DNA of 64,000 bases from an uncultured Bacteroidales bacterium (GTDB taxonomy: Bacteria; Bacteroidota; Bacteroidia; Bacteroidales; P3). The stretch lies in contig CALUNB010000002.1 of assembly GCA_944321885.1 (NCBI GenBank), forward strand, positions 1 through 64,000, in the 5' to 3' direction. Below the pieces are notes generated by a model. That model did not search any database and was not told the origin of the DNA. It saw only the letters and a list, made by a program, of their open reading frames with translations. The position numbers and the translations under genes were made by a program. Shown here piece by piece: positions 1 to 7,673 of the stretch. Positions within the stretch are counted from its first letter, which is position 1. The number at the start of each line of letters is the position of its first letter.

Positions 1-152
1 GACTGTCGTCGAAGATAGCTTGGTCTCGACATAGCTCGAACTGCGTTCGGCTCTGTGCTCGACTTTCGCTATCTTTGACTGTCGTCGAAGATAGCTTGGT
101 CTCGACATAGCTCGAACTGCGTTCGGCTCTGTGCTCGACTTTCGCTATCTTT
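1..152 (+). repeat. C-cassette array: two identical 76-bp tandem units
   Basis: Positions 1-76 and 77-152 are identical. Each unit starts GACTGTCGTCGAAGATAGC and ends GCTATCTTT, so AAGATAGC and GCTATCTT form the outer arms of a hairpin. An inner imperfect stem is formed by CTCGAAC and GTTCGG. The G after each unit completes TATCTTTG. Related modules occur at 8.7, 29.7, 58.6 and 60.8 kb. The array may continue to the left of the window. Confidence 0.9.
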
Positions 153-153
153 G
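146..153 (+). promoter_or_regulatory. Promoter -7 box at the end of the cassette array
   Basis: TATCTTTG matches the Bacteroidetes TAnnTTTG box and lies 33 nt before the glycosyltransferase start. An identical box is at 70-77 in the first unit. The box is part of the repeat, so the repeat probably supplies the promoter for the 186-4860 gene run. Confidence 0.6.
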
Positions 154-185
154 CCTTTCCTTTCCCCCGCCCCTACGATTTACCA

Positions 186-1337
186 ATGGAAGTAAGACTC
201 ACATTTTCAACATGGGAGATAGGGCTTCTGCTGTTGCTCCTCCTCTGCTTCGCCCAAACGCTGAAGTTCTGCCTGGGCGTATACGCCCGGATTCCCAAGG
301 CGCCTAAGAACTTGCCCGGCCCGGACAAGAAACCGGTCTCGGTCGTCATTCCTGGCAAGAGCCATTCCGAAGCCCTCAAAAAGAACCTCGAATCCTGGCT
401 CCAACAGGAATATCCTTGCTTCGAAATCGTCGTAGTGTATGAGAAATCAGAGGAAGAGACCCACGAAATCCTGGATGACCTAGCCCGGAAATTTCCCCAG
501 CTCAAGCTCGTCCATGCCGACCTCGGGGCCAACTTCATCCACGAGGAGAAATTCGCCCTCTCCCTCGGGGTCCGCTCGGCCCGCTACGAACACGTCATCC
601 TGAGCTCGGCCCTGTTCCGGCCCGTCTCCAAGCAAAGCCTCGACTTCATGCAAGCCGCTTTCAAGCCCGGCATCCAAGCCGTGGCGGGACTCGTCCTCCC
701 CGCCCCGGGGAAAAAGACCTGCGGTTTCAAACAGTTCCTCCGGGTGGATAAGCGCCTCCAATACATGGGATTCGCCCTGTCCGGGCAAGCCTTCACCGCC
801 GAACGCCAATGGGTTGCCTACCGCAAAGATTTCTTCCTCGACCACCAAGGCTACACGCAAAGTTACGCCCTCGACACCGGAGATTTCGACCTCTTGGCCA
901 AACATGTCCCCGATCCGAAGGCCGTGAACGTGCAGCTGGCCCCGGAGGCAGGGGTCGTACCGGCCTTCCCCGCCCGCGAGTCTTTCCTGCAAACAGAAAA
1001 ACAGTTCCAGAACATTCTCTCCTTCCAAAGGACCCGGGCGGGTAAACAAATCCGGCTCAACACCCTTTCGGAAGCCCTCTACGGACTTTGCTTCGTAGGA
1101 GCCTGCACCCTGGCCGGTATCCAGTTTTTCCAAACGGAGCCTTCCGTCATTCCCCTTTGGTTCCTGGTTTTCTTCTTTTTCAGCCTCTGCAAGTCCTGTA
1201 TCCGGGCCGTTTGCATGCAGAAAGCCGGAAACGCTGTCAAAAGCGGATTCTTCTGGTTCGCCCTTCCTTTTTATGGGATTTTATACATACCTTTGCAACT
1301 TGCCCTCATGGCAAGGGAAAAGCATGGGTGGAAATGA
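186..1337 (+). CDS. Family 2 glycosyltransferase-like membrane protein, DxD motif lost
   Basis: This 383-residue protein resembles membrane-anchored GT2 enzymes. It has a hydrophobic anchor at about residues 11-32, a GT-A-like start (PVSVVIPGK at residue 50) and three hydrophobic segments in the last 100 residues. The segment that normally carries the metal-binding DxD reads HVILSSALFRP, so the acidic pair is absent. A downstream GDFDLL still resembles the family's second acidic motif. The gene heads a close-packed run of five genes, and its stop overlaps the sigma factor start as ATGA. Either it has lost catalysis or it uses another site. No substrate can be assigned. Confidence 0.75.
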   Translation: MEVRLTFSTWEIGLLLLLLLCFAQTLKFCLGVYARIPKAPKNLPGPDKKPVSVVIPGKSHSEALKKNLESWLQQEYPCFEIVVVYEKSEEETHEILDDLARKFPQLKLVHADLGANFIHEEKFALSLGVRSARYEHVILSSALFRPVSKQSLDFMQAAFKPGIQAVAGLVLPAPGKKTCGFKQFLRVDKRLQYMGFALSGQAFTAERQWVAYRKDFFLDHQGYTQSYALDTGDFDLLAKHVPDPKAVNVQLAPEAGVVPAFPARESFLQTEKQFQNILSFQRTRAGKQIRLNTLSEALYGLCFVGACTLAGIQFFQTEPSVIPLWFLVFFFFSLCKSCIRAVCMQKAGNAVKSGFFWFALPFYGILYIPLQLALMAREKHGWK

Positions 1338-1927
1338 CAGGTAAAGACGACGACCGTCGGATCGTACAGCAGATTCTGGAAACGGGAAACCAAGGTGCCT
1401 GGACCCGCTTGGTCAACAAATACCAAGCCTCGCTGTTCCAGTTCATGCTGGAGCGCATCCGGACGGAAGCCGAGACCGAAGACCTTCAACAGGAGGTATT
1501 CACCAAGGTTTTCAACAACCTGGCATCCTACAACCCCCGTTATGCTTTCAGTACGTGGCTGTACAACATCGCCAACAACTGTTGCATCGACTACCTCCGC
1601 AAGAAGGGACGGGAGAATGAGCGCCAAAACCTTGAAAGCCTTTCCGAAAATTTTCCCCATCCGGACGAACCGCATTCGGACAAGATGGACGGTTTACCCG
1701 GTGAAGAGGTCCGGGAGATTCCTTTCCCGGTCCGGGCCGAAGCCTTGATGGAGAGTTTGCCGGAACGTTACCGGGAAGTGTTCAGGCTCCGCTACATCGA
1801 ACACCTCAAATACCGGCAAATCGCCGAAACGGCCTCCCTGCCGATGGGGACGGTCAAGACATACCTGTTCAGGGCCAAGGCTCTCCTGAACGCCAACACC
1901 CAAAAAGCCGACAGAAGAAATGCATAA
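1334..1927 (+). CDS. ECF-type RNA polymerase sigma-70 factor
   Basis: The product (197 aa) should direct RNA polymerase to a small regulon. Region 2 covers about residues 25-90 (DLQQEVFTKVF, then FSTWLYNIANN and CIDYLRKK). Region 4 covers about 135-190 (SLPERYREVFRLRYIEHL, then IAETASLPMGTVKTYLFRAK), the helix-turn-helix for the -35 element. The acidic linker between them is typical. I chose the ATG at 1334 because it overlaps the previous stop as ATGA and gives a normal length. A longer upstream reading lies inside the glycosyltransferase gene. No anti-sigma gene is adjacent, so its control is not visible. Confidence 0.9.
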   Translation: MTGKDDDRRIVQQILETGNQGAWTRLVNKYQASLFQFMLERIRTEAETEDLQQEVFTKVFNNLASYNPRYAFSTWLYNIANNCCIDYLRKKGRENERQNLESLSENFPHPDEPHSDKMDGLPGEEVREIPFPVRAEALMESLPERYREVFRLRYIEHLKYRQIAETASLPMGTVKTYLFRAKALLNANTQKADRRNA

Positions 1928-2996
1928 ATTAGATTGGTACATCATCAAGAAATTCCTGGGCTCTTTTTTCCTGTCCATCGCCCTGATTATCGTCATCGTG
2001 GTGGTGTTCGACATATCCGAGAAGCTGGGACAGTTTTTGGAACGGGACGCGCCCCTGAAAGCCATCATTTGCGACTACTACGTGAATTTCATCCCGTACT
2101 TCATCAACATGTTCAGTTCGCTGTTCATCTTCATCTCGGTCATCTTCTTCACATCCCGGCTCGCGCAGAACACGGAAATCGTCCCCATGCTCAGTTCTGG
2201 CATCAGCTTCTACCGCCTGATGGTCCCCTATATCCTTTGCGCCATCTTCATCGGCTTAATCAACCTGCTTTTAGCCAATTTCGTGATTCCCGATGTGAAC
2301 AAGGAAAGAATCGCCTTTGAACGGGTTTATGTCAAGAAACCCTATCAAAACGCCAACACCAACATCCATATCCAATTCGACAGCAACACCTACTATTACG
2401 TGGAAAGCTTCGATAACAAGGCCGACGTAGGTTACCGTTTCACAAGGGAAAAAATCGAGAACAACCGTTTGATTGAAAAGCTCAGTGCCCAGAACATCCG
2501 TTTCGACTCGGCAAAAAGCATTTGGAAATTGGTGGGATACGTAGACCGAAAACTCGTGGCGGACAGCGAAATCGTCAACAAGGGGAACTATATCGAGATG
2601 GCGATGCCCGTGCGGCCTCTGGACTTCGCCGCCGACTACATCAAAGTGGACGAACAGAACCACCGTGAGTTGAACGAGTTGATTGAAAAGGAGAAACTGC
2701 GAGGCAGCAGCCTGGTGGTTTATTACCAGTACGAAAGGATGCAGCGTTTCCTGCACCCCCTTTCGGCGGTCATCCTGACCTTGATCGGCCTGGCGCTTTC
2801 CTCGCAAAAGAAACGCCAAGGCATCGGGATGAACCTCGCCGTTGGTATCGCACTGGCTTTCACATTCATCCTGTTCCTGCAAATGGCCAAGGTGTTCGCC
2901 ACTTCGGGAACCATGCCGGTATGGCTGGCCGCCTTGACCCCGATTATCATTTATGGTATCATCGCGGGTATCCTGATTAAAATGGCCCCGAAATAA
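1920..2996 (+). CDS. LptF/LptG family permease
   Basis: This inner-membrane protein (358 aa) belongs to the YjgP/YjgQ family, the permease subunits of the ABC system that moves lipopolysaccharide to the outer membrane. It has three N-terminal membrane helices (about 12-32, 58-80, 98-122), a periplasmic beta-rich domain (about 125-270) and three C-terminal helices (about 278-296, 303-323, 333-353). The segment MLSSGISFYRLM after helix 2 is typical. It overlaps the sigma factor gene by 8 bp and ends 3 nt before the GH3 gene, so it is in the same operon. The sequence alone does not separate LptF from LptG. Confidence 0.92.
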   Translation: MHKLDWYIIKKFLGSFFLSIALIIVIVVVFDISEKLGQFLERDAPLKAIICDYYVNFIPYFINMFSSLFIFISVIFFTSRLAQNTEIVPMLSSGISFYRLMVPYILCAIFIGLINLLLANFVIPDVNKERIAFERVYVKKPYQNANTNIHIQFDSNTYYYVESFDNKADVGYRFTREKIENNRLIEKLSAQNIRFDSAKSIWKLVGYVDRKLVADSEIVNKGNYIEMAMPVRPLDFAADYIKVDEQNHRELNELIEKEKLRGSSLVVYYQYERMQRFLHPLSAVILTLIGLALSSQKKRQGIGMNLAVGIALAFTFILFLQMAKVFATSGTMPVWLAALTPIIIYGIIAGILIKMAPK

Positions 2997-2999
2997 ACA

Positions 3000-4538
3000 A
3001 TGCCGGTCATGTCGTGCATCAATTCGCTTTATGTATGGCTCATGAAGAACAGGCTCAAAGAGATTGACTCCTATGCCCGGAACGCCCAAGCCATACAGCA
3101 CAAGCAATGGGCTTACCTTGTAGGCAAAGCGGCCGATACCGAGTACGGGCGTAAATACCATTTCCACGACCTCCGTTCCGAGGAGGATTTCCGTCAAAGG
3201 GTTCCATTGGCCTCCTACGAGGACCTCCGGCCCTATGTCGAAAGGCTGATGCAGGGCGAAGACTACCTGCTTTGGCCCGAAAAAATCCGTTGGTTTTCCA
3301 AATCTTCCGGAACCACGCACAGCAAAAGCAAATACATCCCGGTAAGCCGGGAAGCCCTTGCCCGTTGCCACTACAAAGGAGGAAAGGACATGTACGCCCT
3401 CTACATGCGGCAATATCCCGACAGCGGGGTTTTCTTCGGCAAGACCGTTTCCATGGGTGGGAGCCTGCATACCTGGGACACCAATCCCGGCATCCAATGC
3501 GGGGACGTATCGGCCTTGCTCACCCGTTACCTGCCTTCCTGGGCTGAGTCCAGACGCATTCCCAAACGGGAAATCGCAATGATGGAGGATTGGGAAAAGA
3601 AGCTGCCGCTTATGGTCCAAGCCACTTGGAAGGCCGATGTGCGAAGCATCATGGGGGTCCCCTCCTGGATTCTGGTCTATCTGGAAAAACTCCTGGAAAT
3701 TTCCGGCAAACGTTCCCTGCGCGAAATCTGGCCCGGATTGGAACTTCTGATCCACGGCGGGGTAAGCTTCACGCCCTACCGCAAACAGTTTTCGGAAATC
3801 TGGGGAGGCGAAGCCCGCTACTTGGAAACCTACAACGCTTCGGAGGGTTTTTTTGCCATGCAGGACATAAGCGGGGAAGACATGCTCCTGATGCTGGATT
3901 ACGGAATCTACTACGAGTTCCTGCCCATGGAAGAATGGGGCAAGGAAAATCCAGGAACCGTGGGCATCGAAGGAGTGGAAACCGGTAAGAATTACGCCTT
4001 GGTGATTTCCACCAATGCGGGACTTTGGCGTTACCTCATCGGGGACACGGTCGTCTTCACTTCCTTGCGCCCCTACCGTATCCGCATCAGCGGCCGGACC
4101 AAACATTTCATCAACACTTTCGGTGAGGAGCTGATGGTGGACAACGCGGATTCGGCCCTTTCGTTCGCTTGTGCGCAAACCGGTGCCGAAATCGCCGATT
4201 ACACGGCCGCGCCGGTCTTCCTCGACCAAACCAACCAGGCCCGCCATCAATGGCTCATCGAGTTCAAGAAAAGCCCGGAGGATTTAACGGCTTTCACGCA
4301 ATTTTTGGACTCCCGGCTCAAAAGCCTCAACAGTGATTACGAGGCCAAACGATTCAAGGACCTGCTATTGAAAAGCCCGGAAATCGTATCTTTGCCGAAC
4401 GGGACTTTCCACGAGTGGCTCAAAGGACAAGGAAAACTCGGGGGGCAGCACAAGGTTCCCCGCCTGAACAACAACCGGGATTTCGCGGAGGAAATCTTAG
4501 TCTTAATCGGGAAAGACAGGAAACGAAAGGAGGATTGA
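3000..4538 (+). CDS. GH3-family (auxin-responsive promoter family) acyl-adenylating protein
   Basis: The protein (512 aa) has the GH3 fold of the adenylate-forming superfamily, whose plant members join acyl groups to amino acids. Visible signatures are the phosphate-binding loop KSSGTTHSKSKYIPVS (about residues 100-115), YNASEGFF (about 277) and, in the C-terminal half, GDTVVF followed by ISGRTKHFINTFGEELM. Bacterial members are common in Bacteroidetes but their substrate is unknown. It starts 3 nt after the LptF/G gene and ends 1 nt before the DivIC-like gene, so it is co-transcribed with envelope and division genes. That context suggests, but does not show, an envelope-related role. Confidence 0.88.
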   Translation: MPVMSCINSLYVWLMKNRLKEIDSYARNAQAIQHKQWAYLVGKAADTEYGRKYHFHDLRSEEDFRQRVPLASYEDLRPYVERLMQGEDYLLWPEKIRWFSKSSGTTHSKSKYIPVSREALARCHYKGGKDMYALYMRQYPDSGVFFGKTVSMGGSLHTWDTNPGIQCGDVSALLTRYLPSWAESRRIPKREIAMMEDWEKKLPLMVQATWKADVRSIMGVPSWILVYLEKLLEISGKRSLREIWPGLELLIHGGVSFTPYRKQFSEIWGGEARYLETYNASEGFFAMQDISGEDMLLMLDYGIYYEFLPMEEWGKENPGTVGIEGVETGKNYALVISTNAGLWRYLIGDTVVFTSLRPYRIRISGRTKHFINTFGEELMVDNADSALSFACAQTGAEIADYTAAPVFLDQTNQARHQWLIEFKKSPEDLTAFTQFLDSRLKSLNSDYEAKRFKDLLLKSPEIVSLPNGTFHEWLKGQGKLGGQHKVPRLNNNRDFAEEILVLIGKDRKRKED

Positions 4539-4539
4539 C

Positions 4540-4860
4540 ATGGCAAAAAACGCATTTATCCGTTATCTCCGGCTGTCACTGGACCGTTTTTGGGCATGGC
4601 CGTACCGGAACTATGCCTTGGTTTCGCTTTTTTTCTTGGTCTGGATCGGCTTCCTTTCCCCGAATACCATCGGGAACCAAATCCGGTCCTACCGCGAGCT
4701 CCGCGAACTGAAAAAGACAAAAGCTTTTTATCTCCAGGAAATCCAATACCACGAGAATCTCATCCAGCGCCTCAAAAGCGACCCAAGTTTCGTGGAAAGG
4801 TATGGGAGGGAGACTTATTTGATGAAGCGCGACGAAGAGGACATCTATATCTTCGAATAA
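4540..4860 (+). CDS. Septum formation initiator family protein (DivIC/FtsB-like)
   Basis: This small bitopic protein (106 aa) has a cytoplasmic N terminus of about 25 residues, one membrane helix (about 26-42) and a charged coiled coil (about 50-82, RELRELKKTKAFYLQEIQYH). It then has the short conserved tail of the family (ERYGRETYLMKRDEEDIYIFE is its region). DivIC/FtsB proteins bridge FtsL and FtsQ in the divisome. It is the last gene of the run beginning at 186, separated by 1 nt from the GH3 gene. Confidence is high because order, length and motifs all agree. Confidence 0.9.
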   Translation: MAKNAFIRYLRLSLDRFWAWPYRNYALVSLFFLVWIGFLSPNTIGNQIRSYRELRELKKTKAFYLQEIQYHENLIQRLKSDPSFVERYGRETYLMKRDEEDIYIFE

Positions 4861-5139
4861 AAACAGACCGTTCCGGACAAGCCGTCTTTCTTTTTGTCCT
4901 TTGCCGTTCATTTTTCGAAGCCCGCAAGAAAAGGAAGCCAGCAAAACCCAAAACAGGCGAGAGGAGTTTCTAATCCTGTTTCCTGGCTTCTTCCCGTTTG
5001 TTGATGTTGTGGAGCTGGACACCTGCTAAATCCAGGCAATGACCCCGGCCAAGCAAAATACGGCAAAAACGATAGTCAAGTCCATATCATTCATCTATTT
5101 TGCGAGTCTCCGGAAAGCACCGGGAAGCAAAGGCAAAAC
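4861..5139. other. Intergenic region without a recognised gene
   Basis: I see no convincing gene or RNA here. A 19-codon reading on the minus strand (start near 5092, MDLTIVFAVFCLAGVIAWI) is hydrophobic and is followed in another frame by a charged tail. It could be a frameshifted small membrane protein but is too short to call. Confidence 0.4.
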
Positions 5140-5173
5140 AAAAAAGCCTCTCGAATCCAAAGATTCAAGAGGC
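5140..5173 (-). terminator. Rho-independent terminator of tRNA-Leu(CAA)
   Basis: On the minus strand GCCTCTTGAATC pairs with GATTCGAGAGGC around a short loop and is followed by six T. The stem is almost identical to the terminator after the tRNA-Leu pair at 26.1 kb. Confidence 0.85.
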
Positions 5174-5181
5174 CGTTTTCG

Positions 5182-5265
5182 TACCTGAGATCGGAATCGA
5201 ACCGATACGGGTTTTACCCCATTGGTGTTTGAGACCAACGCGTCTACCTATTCCGCCACTCAGGC
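5182..5265 (-). tRNA. tRNA-Leu(CAA)
   Basis: An 84-nt class II tRNA without encoded CCA. The acceptor GCCTGAG pairs with CTCAGGT, the D-arm contains GGTAGACGCG, the anticodon loop is CTCAAAC (anticodon CAA, reads UUG) and the T-loop is TTCGATT. A long variable arm is present, as expected for leucine. Confidence 0.95.
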
Positions 5266-5293
5266 TTTCGGTCTTTCCTGTCGGAAAGGGCTG

Positions 5294-5301
5294 CAAAAGT
5301 A
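5294..5301 (-). promoter_or_regulatory. Promoter -7 box of tRNA-Leu(CAA)
   Basis: On the minus strand TACTTTTG ends 28 nt before the mature tRNA 5' end and matches TAnnTTTG. Confidence 0.7.
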
Positions 5302-5358
5302 CACATTTTTTTTAATACTCCAAACTTTTCAGTCCTTTCCTTCAAAAAAAAATTTCCT

Positions 5359-6600
5359 TTAGGGAACCGACGGCTCTTCCGCAGGCATGTCGGCAGGGGC
5401 CAGCAGGTTTTTCAAGACATCGAAACCGTTCCCATCCAAATAAACGGGAAAGGGAGGTTTGACCCGCAAAGGCAATTCCACCGCCACTCCCAAAGCCGCC
5501 GTACCCAATTGCTGCAAAGGGTCCTTCTGCCCGTCGTACACTTCTTCATCCTTCCCTGAACCCCCGGCTTCAACCTTGGCCAAGACCTCCGGCAGGCGTT
5601 CCCTGTCCAAAACCCGGAAAGCCACCAGGTAGTTCTTGTTGGCCAGGAAATAGAAATCGAAATCCAGAATATCGCAAACAGTTTCAAATTTCTCGTCGCA
5701 GACCCAACGGTGGCCCGAATCGGTCAACAATTCCGCCCGCCCCCCTTGGGGATGGTTCATCACCAAGGCAATCGTGTCCATCGAAACCGGCCGCAATACC
5801 CCGTCCAGTTTCAGATACAAGACCCGTTTCTCCAACCGGTGGTCCACATAAAAATCTTCCTTGTACAAAGTCCCGCTCGGCAAAAAGAAACTCCACTTGC
5901 CCTGTTTCTTCCCCTCCTCGTACCATCCTTCCACCGCCAACACGCTGTCTTTGAAGAAAGCCGCATACCGTCCATGGGACAGATTCAGTTTATAGGTATA
6001 TTCTTGGAACCCATTCTCCACCTGTTCGAACCAGAAGCCATTGCGCAAACCCCGGAACCACTCCTGGTGCATCAGCAAGCCAGCCGTGTCGTAATATTCC
6101 GAAACCCCGTGCTTCAAACCTTGCTCGTAAGATTCCGTCTTGACCAAACGCCCGTCAGGAGCATAGAATTTCCAAACACTGTCACGCTGCTTGTCCAAGT
6201 AATAACCCTCACTCAAAAGGCTCCCGTCAGGATAATAGAAAAAGTTGTGGCTGGCATAACCGCCCCTGAAATAAAAGGCCTTGGCCACCAAGGTGTCATG
6301 ACGGGTATAGGAAAACCAACCCTGGGGCATGCCGTCCTTGAAGGTTCCCCGGTAATCCAATCCCCCTTCTTCCGCCTTATGGACCCACAAACCTTGTTTC
6401 CGCCCTTTGGCATCCACTTGGTTGGTATCCGCTGCCGCCATGGCATCCGTTGCCAACACAGAACCCGTAACCACCGTCCCGGCTTCCTCAGGAAAAGAAG
6501 CGTTCTTATCCCGTCCCATACCCGAAGCATGGCCCGGCAAGAAAAGGATACCGGCAGCCCCCGGCAAAAAGACCAGGCTCGCGCTCCACCTATTCCGCAT
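5359..6600 (-). CDS. Exported YwqK/MORN-variant repeat protein
   Basis: The product (413 aa) begins with a signal-like segment (MRNRW, then SLVFLPGAAGILFLPGHA) and then carries a series of roughly 22-residue repeats of the form Y-x-DG-x-L-x-x-E-x-x-Y-x-G-x-x-x-G-x-W (for example YYPDGSLLSEGYY and FYAPDGRLVKTESY, about residues 60-270). This is the MORN-like pattern databases label YwqK. The name 'antitoxin' attached to that family is not supported here: no toxin gene is near. The C-terminal 140 residues are not repeat and are unassigned. The start at 6600 is chosen for the signal peptide; it overlaps the upstream glycosyltransferase gene by 11 bp. Confidence 0.78.
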   Translation of the reverse strand: MRNRWSASLVFLPGAAGILFLPGHASGMGRDKNASFPEEAGTVVTGSVLATDAMAAADTNQVDAKGRKQGLWVHKAEEGGLDYRGTFKDGMPQGWFSYTRHDTLVAKAFYFRGGYASHNFFYYPDGSLLSEGYYLDKQRDSVWKFYAPDGRLVKTESYEQGLKHGVSEYYDTAGLLMHQEWFRGLRNGFWFEQVENGFQEYTYKLNLSHGRYAAFFKDSVLAVEGWYEEGKKQGKWSFFLPSGTLYKEDFYVDHRLEKRVLYLKLDGVLRPVSMDTIALVMNHPQGGRAELLTDSGHRWVCDEKFETVCDILDFDFYFLANKNYLVAFRVLDRERLPEVLAKVEAGGSGKDEEVYDGQKDPLQQLGTAALGVAVELPLRVKPPFPVYLDGNGFDVLKNLLAPADMPAEEPSVP

Positions 6601-7573
6601 GCGTACCCTCCTTTTCCGCCCCCAGGCCCAAATCCTCGGCAATCAAATAGGAATTCCGCGTGGGTGAGTTACGGCCTATCAACTCGGCCAAATAACCCGC
6701 CAAAAAGAGCTGCAAACCCATAATCATGAATACCAAGAAGATATAGAAATAAGGAGAAGAGGTCACCAAGGGAGCCGGGATGCCGTGGTTGAGGCAATAC
6801 AATTTCTGCGCCCCGATCCAAACCGCGGCCAGGAAGCCCAATACGAACAGCAACAAGCCGATGCTCCCGAAGAAGTGCATGGGCTTCTTGGAAAAACGCC
6901 CGACGAAGCTCAACGACAACAAATCCAGGAAACCGTTGATGAAACGGTTCATCCCGAATTTGGTCTTGCCGTACTTGCGGGCCCGGTGCTGGACCACTTT
7001 TTCCCCCACATTCCCGAATCCTGCCCACTTGGCAATGACCGGAATGAAACGGTGCATCTCGCCATACACCTCGATACTTTTGACCACCTCGTGACGGTAG
7101 GCTTTCAAACCGCAATTGAAGTCATGCAAATGGATATGGGAAACCCGCCGTACCGCCCAATTGAACAATTTGGTCGGCAAAGTCTTCGACAATGGGTCGT
7201 AACGCTTTTTCTTCCAACCCGAAACCACGTCGTATCCCTCTTCCTTGATCATCTTGTACAAGGCAGGAATCTCGTCGGGACTGTCCTGCAAATCGGCATC
7301 CATCGTGATGACCACATCCCCATGGGCCGATTCGAAACCCTTCTGCAAGGCTGCCGACTTCCCGTAATTGCGCCGGAAACGAATTCCCTTGAAACAGGGG
7401 TTCTCCCGATGCAAAGCCTGCACAACGGGCCAGGACTTGTCCTTGCTCCCGTCGTCCACGAAAATCACCTCGTACGAAAAGCCGTTGGCTGCCATCACTT
7501 TCCCGATCCATGCAGCCAATTCGGGCAATGATTCCTCCTCGTTGAACAGAGGCACAACTACCGATATGTCCAT
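6590..7573 (-). CDS. GtrB/DPM1-type family 2 glycosyltransferase
   Basis: This enzyme (327 aa) probably transfers a sugar from a nucleotide sugar to polyprenyl phosphate on the cytoplasmic face of the inner membrane. The GT-A domain starts at residue 1 (MDISVVVPLFNEEESLPEL) and contains VDDGSKDKSW (about 37) and TMDADLQDSPDEI (about 92), which includes the metal-binding DxD. Two membrane helices follow at about 231-255 and 266-290, as in GtrB/ArnC-like proteins. I chose the ATG at 7573 because the family begins at this point; the longer reading adds 29 residues with no similarity. It is 100 nt downstream of the polyprenyl synthase gene, which makes the lipid class it would use. Confidence 0.9.
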   Translation of the reverse strand: MDISVVVPLFNEEESLPELAAWIGKVMAANGFSYEVIFVDDGSKDKSWPVVQALHRENPCFKGIRFRRNYGKSAALQKGFESAHGDVVITMDADLQDSPDEIPALYKMIKEEGYDVVSGWKKKRYDPLSKTLPTKLFNWAVRRVSHIHLHDFNCGLKAYRHEVVKSIEVYGEMHRFIPVIAKWAGFGNVGEKVVQHRARKYGKTKFGMNRFINGFLDLLSLSFVGRFSKKPMHFFGSIGLLLFVLGFLAAVWIGAQKLYCLNHGIPAPLVTSSPYFYIFLVFMIMGLQLFLAGYLAELIGRNSPTRNSYLIAEDLGLGAEKEGTHAE

Positions 7574-7673
7574 AATATTTGGGATATTTGGCTCAAAACT
7601 CTCCGGGGAACGCAAAACACGTCGATGCGGCAGGGCGCCGCTTCCAAAACCGGGGGGCATCCCGGCCTGTCCC

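Noticed and set aside
1-152. Possible CRISPR array
   Set aside because: The units are directly adjacent, identical over 76 bp and have no variable spacers. No cas gene is near.
1088-1333. Longer N terminus for the ECF sigma factor
   Set aside because: The extension lies inside the glycosyltransferase gene and has no sigma-like sequence; the ATGA overlap gives a better start.
2271-4250. Long minus-strand open frame of 659 codons, and a similar 794-codon plus-strand frame at 41875-44259
   Set aside because: They lie opposite well-identified genes (LptF/G and GH3; clpC) and have shadow-frame composition with no recognisable domain.
4970-5092. Frameshifted small membrane protein on the minus strand
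   Set aside because: The first 19 codons are hydrophobic and a charged tail follows in another frame, but the total is too short to tell decay from chance.
5359-6600. Toxin-antitoxin system suggested by the YwqK family name
   Set aside because: The protein is an exported MORN-repeat protein in a glycosyltransferase context. No toxin-like partner is adjacent.
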